From Streptomyces sp. NRRL F-525 (GTDB lineage: Bacteria > Actinomycetota > Actinomycetes > Streptomycetales > Streptomycetaceae), in NCBI RefSeq assembly GCF_000716605.1, contig NZ_JNXE01000052.1, positions 1 to 53,539 on the forward strand: a stretch of DNA of 53,539 nt, given 5' to 3'. Positions 1-8,317 of this stretch are shown in pieces. The position numbers and the translations under genes are program-made. The stretch's first letter is position 1. Every line of letters begins with the position of its first letter. The notes beneath the pieces are model-generated. The model worked only from the letters and a program-made list of their open reading frames with translations, ran no database searches and was not told where the DNA came from.

Positions 1-463
1 AGGGTGGTTAGGTTTGCCCCCGGCTTCCAGCAACCACCCACCGGGGGTTGGCCGCTGAGCCGGGGTGGCGTGCTGGCGAGACGGCAGCGCGCACGCTCGT
101 ACCCCCGCATCCCACCGGCAGATAGCCGCTAAGCCCACCCGGCGTGCAGGCGAGACGGCAGCGCGTCCCTTCACACCGGCCGGCAACTCAGTTCAGACAG
201 GGGGATGTCTGCCTGGCCACCCGTTCCTCCGGGCCGCTCGCTCGCTTCTGAAACGGGCTGGAGCGGACCGTGTCAAGGGTGGAGCGGAGCGGAATCGCCG
301 CAGGCGACGCGACCGCAGGGAGCGCCCTTTACTCGGGCCGCGGAAGCCCGACACTGGCTGAGAAGCGAGTGGCCCAACGTTCACTGGGAAGCGCCGGGAA
401 CGCGAAAGAGCCGCCGTACCCGAAGGATCCAACGGCCCTTTCCTGCCTCGCAGTAGACGAGCG
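1..463. repeat. Repeat-rich intergenic region
   Basis: I see no convincing gene here: the open frames overlap one another without a ribosome site or a recognisable product. Positions 49-91 recur with few changes at 123-165, a 74-bp offset, and share the block GGCGAGACGGCAGCGCG. A short stem CAGACA/TGTCTG lies at 194-211. A longer imperfect inverted repeat pairs about 231-249 with about 361-375 (CGCTTCT against AGAAGCG). The composition is that of structured intergenic repeat DNA downstream of the minus-strand transporter. Confidence 0.5.
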
Positions 464-1960
464 TCAGTGCACGTCGCCCATGAGCTCCCTGACCTTCTTG
501 CGGTACATCCAGACCGCCACGCCTGCGAGGACCGCGAGGGCGGCTTCGAGGGTGACGATGCCTGTCTTGTTGAGGTCGACGCCGGCGATGGAGAGGAGGC
601 CTGTTGTGGCGTCGCCTGCAGTCACCGCCAGGAACCAGACGCCCATCATCTGGGAGGCGTACTTCGCGGGGGCCATCTTCGTGGTGACGGAGAGGCCGAC
701 GGGGGAGAGGGTCAACTCGCCGACCGTCTGGACGAAGTAGATCGCCACGAGCCACATCGCCGCCGCCTTGTGACCGCCGTCGGCGATCGCGAGCGGGGCG
801 AGGAAGAGGAAGAAGGACGCGCCGATGAGGATGAGGCCCATCGCGAACTTGGTCGCCGTGCTGGGCTCCTTGCCGCGGCGGGCCAGGGCCAGCCAGGCCC
901 AGGCGAAGACCGGGGCGAGGGCCATGATGAGGACCGGGTTGACGGACTGGTACCAGGAGATCGGGAAGTTCCAGCCGAAGACGGTGTTCTTCGCGGAGGA
1001 GTCGGCGAACAGGGACACCGTCGAGCCGCCCTGGTCGTAGATCATCCAGAACACGGCCGCGGCGACGAAGAACCAGATGTACGCGGACATCTTCGACTGG
1101 TCGGCGCGGTCGAGGTCCTTGTCGCGCTTGATGCGGGCGATGACCAGGACGGGGATCAGCAGGCCGGCGACGGTGATCGGGACCAGGAGCCAGTTCAGCG
1201 TGTAGTGGCCGGAGAAGCCGACGATCGCGTAGAAGACGACCGCGACGGCCGCCCAGAACGCCGACTTGCGCAGCGTGGCCGACTTCTCCTCCGCGGACAG
1301 CGGCGTGGGGACGATGTCCGAGCGGGAGCTGAGGTGGCGCGTGCCGAGCAGGTACTGGGCGAGACCGAGGGCCATGCCGACCGCGGCGAGCGCGAAGCCG
1401 AGGTGCCAGTTGACGTTCTCGCCGACGGTACCGATGGCCAGCGGCGCGGCGAACGCGCCGATGTTGATGCCGATGTAGAAGAGCGTGAAGCCGCCGTCGC
1501 GGCGCGGGTCGTCCGGGCCCTCGTAGAGGTGGCCGACCATCGTCGAGATGTTGGCCTTCAACAGACCCGAGCCGATCGCCACCAGGCCGAGGCCCGCGAA
1601 GAACGTGCCCGAGGACGGCAGGGCCAGGGTGAGGTGGCCGAGCATGATGATCACGCCGGCCACGGCGACCGTCTTGCGGGGGCCGAGGACACGGTCCGCG
1701 AACCAGCCGCCGGGGAGGGCGAGCAGGTACACGAGCGACAGGTACACCGAGTAGATCGCGGTCGCGGTGGCCGCGCTCATGTGCAGGCCGCCCGGTGCCA
1801 CCAGGTACAGCGGGAGCAGAGCCTTCATGCCGTAGTAGGAGAATCGCTCCCACATCTCGGTCATGAAGAGAGTGGCCAGTCCGCGGGGGTGGCCGAAGAA
1901 GGTCGTCTCGGAACCGGGGGTGCCCGGAGTCACCGAGTCCTTCGTCAGGCTGGACGCCAT
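464..1960 (-). CDS. POT/PTR family proton-dependent oligopeptide transporter
   Basis: This is a 498-residue integral membrane protein of the proton-coupled oligopeptide transporter branch of the major facilitator superfamily. It imports di- and tripeptides using the proton gradient. The family signature ExxERFxYYG is present near the N-terminus (EMWERFSYYG), followed by about 12 to 14 hydrophobic segments. I chose the ATG at 1960 (protein begins MASSLTKDSV) because AAGGA sits about 7 nt upstream; the longer open frame to 2146 adds a proline- and arginine-rich stretch unlike the family. The gene is monocistronic, with about 500 bp of AT-richer DNA separating it from the divergent response regulator. 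Function is confident; the substrate is not determined. Confidence 0.93.
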   Translation of the reverse strand: MASSLTKDSVTPGTPGSETTFFGHPRGLATLFMTEMWERFSYYGMKALLPLYLVAPGGLHMSAATATAIYSVYLSLVYLLALPGGWFADRVLGPRKTVAVAGVIIMLGHLTLALPSSGTFFAGLGLVAIGSGLLKANISTMVGHLYEGPDDPRRDGGFTLFYIGINIGAFAAPLAIGTVGENVNWHLGFALAAVGMALGLAQYLLGTRHLSSRSDIVPTPLSAEEKSATLRKSAFWAAVAVVFYAIVGFSGHYTLNWLLVPITVAGLLIPVLVIARIKRDKDLDRADQSKMSAYIWFFVAAAVFWMIYDQGGSTVSLFADSSAKNTVFGWNFPISWYQSVNPVLIMALAPVFAWAWLALARRGKEPSTATKFAMGLILIGASFFLFLAPLAIADGGHKAAAMWLVAIYFVQTVGELTLSPVGLSVTTKMAPAKYASQMMGVWFLAVTAGDATTGLLSIAGVDLNKTGIVTLEAALAVLAGVAVWMYRKKVRELMGDVH

Positions 1961-2474
1961 GGTCGATCCTTGCTGGTTCGGGACGCGCGTGCAGGAGCGG
2001 TCGCGCGCCCGGTGGGGGGCGGCCGGCACCGGCGGGATCGGCACGTCCGTCCCCACGCCCTCGGGGAGTCCGCCCCGGGTCACGGGACGGTGGACGGCGA
2101 CCACCGGGATCCACGCCCTGCGCGTACTGCGCTCGGGCCCGGCCACAGGTCATTCCTTTCAAGGCTGGCGACAGCCAGCCCGCACACAAAAGAGACCTTC
2201 AGCTGTAAATGCTCGCCAAAGGTCCCCGGTGTTGCTACAGGCGTTCAGGTCACCATACGGCAGGACACCGCCTGAAATGGAAGGACTTGAGAGATCGATC
2301 ACAGGGAAAAGTGGAACCGTGGTCGATCTTTTGAAGGTGAATACAAGGATGTCATCCCACAGGCACAGGTTCGGACCAGATTCTTCACCGCTGCGAATCC
2401 GACTTGCCCCAAGGTAAGAATCACTCGTGGCGATCACACCCCGACCGCTGTCCGAGGCGGACTACCATCACCTC
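1961..2474. promoter_or_regulatory. Divergent regulatory region, peptide transporter / response regulator
   Basis: This 514-bp region between divergent genes is visibly AT-richer than its surroundings. It holds a perfect stem GGCTGGC-gaca-GCCAGCC at 2163-2180. On the minus strand an inverted GACCTT...AAGGTC pair lies at about 2203-2233, ahead of the transporter. An open frame on the minus strand (2159-2437) has no ribosome site and no recognisable product, so I do not call it a gene. Promoters for both flanking genes must lie here, but I cannot assign exact boxes. Confidence 0.4.
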
Positions 2475-3152
2475 ATGACCCGTGTACTGCTCGCCGAGGA
2501 CGACGCGTCCATCTCGGAGCCGCTGGCCCGCGCTTTGCGACGGGAAGGTTACGAGGTCGAGGTGCGCGAGGACGGACCGACAGCGCTCGACGCCGGCATC
2601 CAGGGCGGCATCGACCTGTGTGTCCTGGACCTGGGCCTGCCCGGCATGGACGGCCTGGAAGTGGCCCGCCGACTGCGCGCCGAGGGCCACACCGTCCCCA
2701 TCCTCATCCTGACCGCGCGCGCCGACGAGGTGGACACCGTCGTCGGCCTCGACGCGGGCGCCGACGACTACGTCACCAAACCCTTCCGGCTCGCCGAACT
2801 GCTCGCCCGCGTCCGGGCCCTGCTCCGGCGCGGCGCGGCCGAGCCCGCGCAGCCGCCCGCCACGCACGGCGTCCGTATCGACGTCGAGTCCCACCGTGCG
2901 TGGATGGGCGACGAGGAACTCCAGCTCACCGCCAAGGAGTTCGACCTGCTGCGGGTGCTTGTGCGGGATGCCGGGCGGGTGGTGACTCGTGACCAGTTGA
3001 TGCGCGAGGTGTGGGACACGACGTGGTGGTCGTCTACCAAGACCCTCGACATGCATATCTCCTGGCTGCGGAAGAAGCTCGGTGACGATGCGGCCAACCC
3101 TCGGTACATCGCGACGGTGCGGGGTGTCGGCTTCCGGTTCGAGAAGAGCTAG
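2475..3152 (+). CDS. OmpR/PhoB-family two-component response regulator
   Basis: This is a 225-residue cytoplasmic response regulator. The receiver domain (1 to about 115) has the acidic pocket E8-D9-D10, phospho-acceptor D52 in VLDLGLPGMDG, T80 and K102 (DDYVTKPF). The winged-helix DNA-binding domain (about 130-225) has the typical LTAKEFDLL and RGVGFRF elements. I start at the ATG at 2475 because the fold begins directly with MTRVLLAEDD; the extension to 2427 adds 16 unrelated residues. It lies 142 bp upstream of a histidine kinase on the same strand and surely works with it. Regulon and signal are unknown. The gap to the kinase carries a dispersed hairpin repeat that may lower expression of the kinase. 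Confidence 0.93.
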   Translation: MTRVLLAEDDASISEPLARALRREGYEVEVREDGPTALDAGIQGGIDLCVLDLGLPGMDGLEVARRLRAEGHTVPILILTARADEVDTVVGLDAGADDYVTKPFRLAELLARVRALLRRGAAEPAQPPATHGVRIDVESHRAWMGDEELQLTAKEFDLLRVLVRDAGRVVTRDQLMREVWDTTWWSSTKTLDMHISWLRKKLGDDAANPRYIATVRGVGFRFEKS

Positions 3153-3214
3153 CCGGGTTTACGCGCGTCATCGCCATGGTGGTTCAGGTGGGTGCGCGGG
3201 TGCTGGCTGCGTGT

Positions 3215-3252
3215 GGCTGGTCGCGCAGTTCCCCGCGCCCCTAAAGGGGCGC
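3215..3252 (+). repeat. Dispersed 28-bp repeat with hairpin, copy 1
   Basis: Read on the minus strand, 3215-3242 is identical to copies at 24091-24118 and 28811-28838 (core AGGGGCGCGGGGAACT, then GCGCGACCAGCC). It is joined to a perfect stem GCGCCCC-taaa-GGGGCGC at 3235-3252. Homology to copy 3 continues outward through a weaker flank (CCACAC...GCACCCGC). It sits between response regulator and kinase and could act as a partial terminator. Confidence 0.8.
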
Positions 3253-3294
3253 TGACGTCACCGGTTCTCACAAAGTCACCGCCCGGAGGGGCCC

Positions 3295-4572
3295 GTGCGT
3301 CGTCGTCTTATTCAGTCCACCCTCGCTGTGGTGCTTGTCGTGATCGCTGTTTTTGGTGTGTCTCTGGTCATCGTGGAGACGCGGACCATCAGCAACAGCG
3401 CCCAGGAACGGGTGGATTCCGAGGCGCTGCGGCTGGCCAGCATCGTGGACAGCCGGATTCTCGGGGCGGAGATCGTCGACTCCGAGGTGTTGCGGACGCA
3501 GGTCACGGAGGACCGGTACGCCGTGATCCGGATCCCGGGCGATCCGGTGATCGAGGTGGGTACCAAGCCGGCCGGTGACGTCATCCGCTCCACCGCCAAG
3601 GGCGAGGAGGGCGAGACGGTCACCGTGGAGGAGCCGCGGTCGACCGTCACCCGGGAGGTCGGGCGGACGCTGCTGATCATCGGCGCCGTCGCCCTGCTCG
3701 CCGTAGTCGCCGCCGTACTGCTCGCCGTGCGGCAGGCCAACCGGCTCGCCTCCCCGCTCACCGACCTCGCGGAGACCGCGGAGCGGCTCGGTTCCGGTGA
3801 CCCGCGGCCCCGGCACAAGCGGTACAGCGTCCCGGAGCTGGATCGGGTCGCCGATGTCCTCGACTCCTCCGCCGAGCGCATCGCCCGCATGCTCACCGCC
3901 GAGCGACGGCTTGCCGCCGATGCCTCACACCAGCTGCGTACGCCGCTGACCGCGCTGTCCATGCGGCTGGAGGAGATCACCCTCACGGATGACCCGGACA
4001 CGGTGAAGGAGGAGGCGACGATCGCGCTGACGCAGGTCGAGCGGCTCACGGATGTCGTGGAGCGGCTGCTGACCAACGCGCGTGACCCCCGTACCGGATC
4101 CGCCGTCTCCTTCGACCTCGACGAGGTCATCCAGCAGCAGCTCGCCGAGTGGCGCCCCGCCTACCGCAGCGAGGGCCGCGCGATCGTCAGTTCCGGCAAG
4201 CGGCATCTCCAGGCCGTCGGCACCCCGGGCGCCGTCGCGCAGGTGCTGGCCGCGCTGATCGAGAACTCCCTGATGCACGGCGGAGGCACGGTCGCCCTGC
4301 GCACCCGTGTCACCGGCAACCAGGCCGTCGTAGAGGTCACGGACGAGGGGCCCGGGGTCCCGACCGACCTCGGCGCCCGTATCTTCGAGCGGACGATCAG
4401 CGGTCGTAACTCCACGGGAATCGGGTTGGCCGTCGCCCGGGACCTTGCCGAGGCGGACGGCGGGCGGCTGGAGATGCTGCAGGCGCAGCCGCCGGTGTTC
4501 GGGCTGTTCCTGTCGCGTACGCCGCCGACCAAGCGGCTGCCGGTGGACGACGACGAGCCCACGGTCCGCTAG
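3295..4572 (+). CDS. Two-component sensor histidine kinase
   Basis: This is a 425-residue membrane sensor kinase. An N-terminal transmembrane helix (about 9-26) and a second one (about 123-145) flank an extracytoplasmic sensor of about 95 residues. A HAMP region and then a HisKA domain follow, with phospho-acceptor H212 in DASHQLRTPLTAL. The ATPase domain shows an N box (IENSLMHGG), a G1 box (DEGPGVP) and a G2 box (GIGLAVARDL). The GTG at 3295 is preceded by GGAGG with 5-nt spacing. It phosphorylates the adjacent response regulator by inference from context. The sensor domain has no motif I recognise, so the stimulus is unknown. Confidence 0.93.
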   Translation: MRRRLIQSTLAVVLVVIAVFGVSLVIVETRTISNSAQERVDSEALRLASIVDSRILGAEIVDSEVLRTQVTEDRYAVIRIPGDPVIEVGTKPAGDVIRSTAKGEEGETVTVEEPRSTVTREVGRTLLIIGAVALLAVVAAVLLAVRQANRLASPLTDLAETAERLGSGDPRPRHKRYSVPELDRVADVLDSSAERIARMLTAERRLAADASHQLRTPLTALSMRLEEITLTDDPDTVKEEATIALTQVERLTDVVERLLTNARDPRTGSAVSFDLDEVIQQQLAEWRPAYRSEGRAIVSSGKRHLQAVGTPGAVAQVLAALIENSLMHGGGTVALRTRVTGNQAVVEVTDEGPGVPTDLGARIFERTISGRNSTGIGLAVARDLAEADGGRLEMLQAQPPVFGLFLSRTPPTKRLPVDDDEPTVR

Positions 4573-4594
4573 GGACCAGAGGGAGTGGGCTGGT

Positions 4595-5119
4595 TCAGCT
4601 CACGTGCTGCTTGGGGCGGGGCAGCGGCTCGGGCTGGGGGCCGAGGAAGGGCTTCGCCTTCGCGGCCGGTTCCTCCTCCGGCTCGTCCTCCACCGGCAGC
4701 GCCTTGAACACCCAGCTGCGGTACGACCAGAAGCGGAACAGCGTCGCGATGCCGATGCCGAGCACCTTGAAGACGTTGCGCTGCAGCGAGCTGTCCCAGC
4801 CGAAGCCGTAGATCGCGGCGAACAGGATGCCGTTCTCGATCACCAGGCCGACCAGGCTGAACGCCAGGAACAGGCTGAGTTCCTTGGTGCGGGCGCTCTT
4901 GTCGCGGTCACGGTAGGTGAAGTACCGGAAGCCGACGTAGTTGCACCCGATGGCGACGATCGTCGCGATCACGTTGGCGCGTACGGCCTGCAGGCTGGTC
5001 AGATGCCACAGCAGGTTCGAGACCGCGAAGTTCACCACGGTGCCCACCACGCCCACCGCGCCGAACTTGGCGACCTCGCGGGCGAGCCGTTTGAAAGGCC
5101 CTTCGGAACCAGGCTCCAT
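4595..5119 (-). CDS. GtrA-family membrane protein
   Basis: This is a 174-residue protein with four predicted transmembrane helices, matching the GtrA/DPMS-like fold (FGAVGVVGTVVNF, then NYVGFRYFTYR and FRFWSYRSWVF). Family members assist translocation of polyprenyl-linked sugars or accompany cell-wall glycosyltransferases. I start at the ATG at 5119 (MEPGSEGPFKR), because the frame upstream overlaps the purK promoter and reads as unrelated sequence. The C-terminal 30 residues are a charged, proline-rich cytoplasmic tail. It is divergent from purK, an arrangement also found in mycobacteria as I recall (Rv3277 beside purK). In this neighbourhood a role in exporting lipid-linked sugar is plausible but unproven. 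Confidence 0.85.
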   Translation of the reverse strand: MEPGSEGPFKRLAREVAKFGAVGVVGTVVNFAVSNLLWHLTSLQAVRANVIATIVAIGCNYVGFRYFTYRDRDKSARTKELSLFLAFSLVGLVIENGILFAAIYGFGWDSSLQRNVFKVLGIGIATLFRFWSYRSWVFKALPVEDEPEEEPAAKAKPFLGPQPEPLPRPKQHVS

Positions 5120-5282
5120 GGTTGTGCAGGCCCCCGTCTTCTCGGATTCTCGACCCAGCCATGCTAACCACCGCTTTCCCCCGGCGCCCGTGAAGCCGCT
5201 CACAGGTCGGGAAGAGACCCGGAAAAGAACGGTAAGAGGTACGGAAATCAGGCCGCCCTGGCGTGACCGATACCCTGGGGGA

Positions 5283-6422
5283 GTGACGTTCCCGGTAGTC
5301 GGCATGGTCGGCGGGGGGCAGCTCGCTCGTATGACACACGAGGCGGGCATCCCGCTCGGCATCAGGTTCAAGCTCCTCAGTGACACCCCTCAGGATTCCG
5401 CGGCGCAGGTCGTCGGCGATGTCGTCATCGGCGACTACCGCGACCTCGACACGCTGCGTGACTTCGCGCGGGGCTGCGACGTGATCACCTTCGATCACGA
5501 ACACGTACCCACCGAGCATCTACGGGCCCTGGAGGCGGACGGCATCCCCGTGCGCCCCGGCCCGGACGCGCTCGTGCACGCCCAGGACAAGGGCGTGATG
5601 CGCGCGAAGCTCGTCGAGATCGGCGTGCCGTGCCCACGGCACCGGCTCGTGAGCGACCCCGCGGACGTCGTCGCGTTCGCCGGGGAAGGGGACGGCTTCC
5701 CCGTCGTCCTCAAGACCGTCCGCGGCGGCTACGACGGCAAGGGCGTGTGGGTCGTCGACTCCCCGGAGGAGGCCGCCGACCCGTTCCGCGCCGGCGTCCC
5801 CGTCCTCGCCGAGGAGAAGGTCGACTTCGTGCGCGAGCTGGCGGCGAACGTCGTCCGCTCCCCGCACGGCCAGGCGGTCGCCTACCCGGTCGTAGAGTCC
5901 CAGCAGGTCAACGGCGTCTGCGACACGGTCATCGCGCCCGCCCCCGACCTGGACGAGGCCCTCGCGCTGCACGCCGAGGAGATGGCGCTGCGCATCGCCA
6001 AGGAACTCGGGGTCGTCGGCCACCTCGCCGTCGAGCTGTTCCAGACCCGCGACGGCCGCATCCTCGTCAACGAACTCGCCATGCGCCCGCACAACTCCGG
6101 TCACTGGACCCAGGACGGCGCGATCACCAGCCAGTTCGCGAACCACGTCCGCGCGGTCCTCGACCTCCCGCTGGGCGATCCGCGCACCCGGGCCCCCTGG
6201 ACCGTGATGTGTAACGTTCTCGGCGGCGACTACCCGGACATGTACTCCGCGTACCTGCACTGCATGGCCCGGGACCCCCAGCTGAAGATCCACATGTACG
6301 GCAAGGACGTGAAGCCCGGCCGCAAGGTGGGACACGTCAACACCTACGGCGACGACCTGGACGACGTCCTGGACCGCGCCCGTCACGCAGCCGGCTATCT
6401 GAGAGGCACGATCACCGAATGA
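5283..6422 (+). CDS. purK: N5-carboxyaminoimidazole ribonucleotide synthase
   Basis: PurK, 379 residues, is an ATP-grasp enzyme that carboxylates aminoimidazole ribonucleotide with bicarbonate and ATP in de novo purine synthesis. The glycine-rich N-terminus ([13 protein letters not shown]), the ATP-grasp core ([17 protein letters not shown]) and the C-terminal [14 protein letters not shown] block are all typical. I choose the GTG at 5283: the conserved fold begins there, and a -10-like TACCCT about 6 nt upstream suggests a leaderless or near-leaderless transcript rather than a Shine-Dalgarno start. The stop overlaps the purE start (ATGA), so the two are translationally coupled. Confidence 0.95.
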   Translation: MTFPVVGMVGGGQLARMTHEAGIPLGIRFKLLSDTPQDSAAQVVGDVVIGDYRDLDTLRDFARGCDVITFDHEHVPTEHLRALEADGIPVRPGPDALVHAQDKGVMRAKLVEIGVPCPRHRLVSDPADVVAFAGEGDGFPVVLKTVRGGYDGKGVWVVDSPEEAADPFRAGVPVLAEEKVDFVRELAANVVRSPHGQAVAYPVVESQQVNGVCDTVIAPAPDLDEALALHAEEMALRIAKELGVVGHLAVELFQTRDGRILVNELAMRPHNSGHWTQDGAITSQFANHVRAVLDLPLGDPRTRAPWTVMCNVLGGDYPDMYSAYLHCMARDPQLKIHMYGKDVKPGRKVGHVNTYGDDLDDVLDRARHAAGYLRGTITE

Positions 6423-6958
6423 GCCCCGTCGCAGGACCCGTCGTAGGAATCGTCATGGGGTCGGACTCCGACTGGCCCGTCATGGAGGCCGCCGCGAAGG
6501 CCCTCGACGAGTTCGAGATCGCGTACGAGGTCGACGTCCTCTCCGCGCACCGCATGCCCCGCGAGATGATCACGTACGGGGAGCGCGCCGACGGCCGCGG
6601 CCTCAAGGTGATCATCGCGGGCGCGGGCGGCGCCGCCCACCTCCCCGGCATGCTCGCCTCGGTGACGCCGCTGCCGGTGATCGGCGTCCCCGTGCCGCTG
6701 AAGTACCTGGACGGCATGGACTCGCTGCTGTCCATCGTGCAGATGCCGGCCGGTGTCCCCGTCGCCACCGTCTCGGTCGCCGGCGCGCGCAACGCGGGCC
6801 TGCTCGCCGCCCGCATCCTGGCCACGCACGACGACGAACTCCTCGTCCGTATGCGGGAGTTCCAGCAGGAGCTGAACGACCAGGCCACCGAGAAGGGCAA
6901 GCGGCTGCGCGCCAAGGTCGAGGGCGGCGGCGCCAGCGGCTTCGGCTTCGGGAAGTGA
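6419..6958 (+). CDS. purE: N5-carboxyaminoimidazole ribonucleotide mutase
   Basis: PurE, 179 residues, moves the carboxylate from N5 to C4 of the imidazole ring, following PurK. The class I signature is clear: [14 protein letters not shown] near the N-terminus with the catalytic SAHR motif about 35 residues later, and the [15 protein letters not shown] substrate loop. The ATG overlaps the purK stop codon by 4 bp. Its own stop overlaps the GTG of the following dipeptidase, giving three physically coupled genes. Confidence 0.96.
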   Translation: MSPVAGPVVGIVMGSDSDWPVMEAAAKALDEFEIAYEVDVLSAHRMPREMITYGERADGRGLKVIIAGAGGAAHLPGMLASVTPLPVIGVPVPLKYLDGMDSLLSIVQMPAGVPVATVSVAGARNAGLLAARILATHDDELLVRMREFQQELNDQATEKGKRLRAKVEGGGASGFGFGK

Positions 6959-8160
6959 CAGGGATGACGGGGAACACGGCGATGACGTCACTGGACCAAG
7001 CCCGGGAGCTGCTCCGCGAGTTCCCGGTCGTCGACGGGCACAACGACCTGCCCTGGGCGCTGCGCAAGCAGGTCAATTACGACCTCGACGCCCGCGACAT
7101 CGCCGTCCACCAGAACGCCCATCTGCACACCGACATCCCGCGCCTGCGCGAGGGCGGCGTCGGAGCGCAGTACTGGTCGGTGTACGTCCGCTCGGACCTG
7201 CCCGACCCGGTGCCGATGACGCTCGAACAGATCGACTGCGTACGGCAGTTGCTCGCCCGCTACCCGCAGGACCTGGCGCCCGCGCTGACCGCCGCGGACA
7301 TGGAGTCGGCGCGCGCGGAAGGCCGTATCGCCTCCCTCATGGGAGCGGAGGGCGGGCACTCGATCGCCAACTCCCTCGGCACGCTAAGGGGGTTGTACGC
7401 CCTCGGCGTCCGCTACATGACGCTCACCCACAACGACAACGTGGCGTGGGCGGACTCGGCGACGGACGAACCGGGGGTCGGCGGGCTGTCGGCGTTCGGC
7501 CGTGAGGTCGTGCGGGAGATGAACCGCGAGGGCATGCTCGTCGACCTCTCGCACGTGGCGGCGACGACGATGCGCGACGCGCTGGACACGTCGACGGCGC
7601 CGGTGATCTTCTCCCACTCGTCGTCGCGGGCGGTCTGTGATCACCCGCGCAACATCCCCGACGACGTGCTGGAGCGGCTGCCGGGCAACGGCGGCATGGC
7701 GATGGTGACGTTCGTACCGAAGTTCGTGCTCCAGGCCGCCGTCGACTGGACCGCCGCGGCCGACGACAACATGCGCGCGCACGGTCTGCACCACCTGGAG
7801 ACCACCGAAGAGGCGATGAAGGTGCACCGCGCCTTCGAGGAGCTCCACCCGCGGCCCGTCGCCACGGTCTCCACCGTCGCCGACCACCTCGACCACATGC
7901 GCGAGGTCGCCGGTGTCGACCACCTCGGCATCGGCGGCGACTACGACGGCACGGCCTTCACCCCGGACGGCCTGAACGACGTCTCCGGCTACCCGAACCT
8001 CATCGCCGAGCTGCTGGACCGCGGCTGGTCCAAGACCGACCTCGCGAAACTCACCTGGCAGAACGCGGTACGGGTGCTGGGCGCGGCGGAGGACGTGGCG
8101 CGGGAGACCCGGGCGACGCGGGGGCCGTCGAACGCGACGATCGCGTCGCTGGACGGCTGA
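6955..8160 (+). CDS. Membrane dipeptidase (peptidase family M19)
   Basis: This is a 401-residue zinc dipeptidase of the renal dipeptidase family, which cleaves dipeptides, including D-residue-containing ones. All family catalytic residues are visible: H29 and D31 in VDGHNDLPW, the bridging Glu in MGAEGGHS, His in TLTHND, His in VDLSHVA, His in IFSHSSSR, Arg in HPRNIPDD and Asp in GIGGDYDG. The start may be the GTG at 6955, overlapping the purE stop, or the ATG at 6964. There is no signal peptide, so it appears cytoplasmic. It is followed by a duplicated terminator hairpin and then by an inactive paralogue. A role in peptidoglycan or peptide recycling is possible; substrate unknown. Confidence 0.92.
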   Translation: MTGMTGNTAMTSLDQARELLREFPVVDGHNDLPWALRKQVNYDLDARDIAVHQNAHLHTDIPRLREGGVGAQYWSVYVRSDLPDPVPMTLEQIDCVRQLLARYPQDLAPALTAADMESARAEGRIASLMGAEGGHSIANSLGTLRGLYALGVRYMTLTHNDNVAWADSATDEPGVGGLSAFGREVVREMNREGMLVDLSHVAATTMRDALDTSTAPVIFSHSSSRAVCDHPRNIPDDVLERLPGNGGMAMVTFVPKFVLQAAVDWTAAADDNMRAHGLHHLETTEEAMKVHRAFEELHPRPVATVSTVADHLDHMREVAGVDHLGIGGDYDGTAFTPDGLNDVSGYPNLIAELLDRGWSKTDLAKLTWQNAVRVLGAAEDVARETRATRGPSNATIASLDG

Positions 8161-8230
8161 CCGGCGCGGCGCGGGAGCGCCCACTCCCGCGCGGCTGACC
8201 GGCGCGGCGCGGGAGCGCCCACTCCCGCGC
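8155..8230 (+). terminator. Perfect 38-bp tandem duplication carrying two identical hairpins
   Basis: Units 8155-8192 and 8193-8230 are identical. Each contains a perfect 9-bp stem GCGCGGGAG/CTCCCGCGC with a 6-nt loop (first stem 8169-8192). The first unit includes the dipeptidase stop codon TGA. The pair probably ends transcription of the purK-purE-dipeptidase transcript. Confidence 0.85.
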
Positions 8231-8317
8231 CGTACCCCGAACGCCCCGCCCACCAGGTAGCCCCCTTGCGGGCGTGCGACGGTGACCGTACTGCCGTAAC
8301 GACGTACGGAGCCCGCC

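Noticed and set aside
467..2275. 602-codon plus-strand ORF opposite the peptide transporter
   Set aside because: Its composition (runs of Glu, Asp, Arg, Gly) is the mirror of the transporter coding strand, with no domain.
2159..2437. 92-codon minus-strand ORF upstream of the transporter
   Set aside because: Low G/C at third positions, no ribosome site and overlap with both promoter regions.
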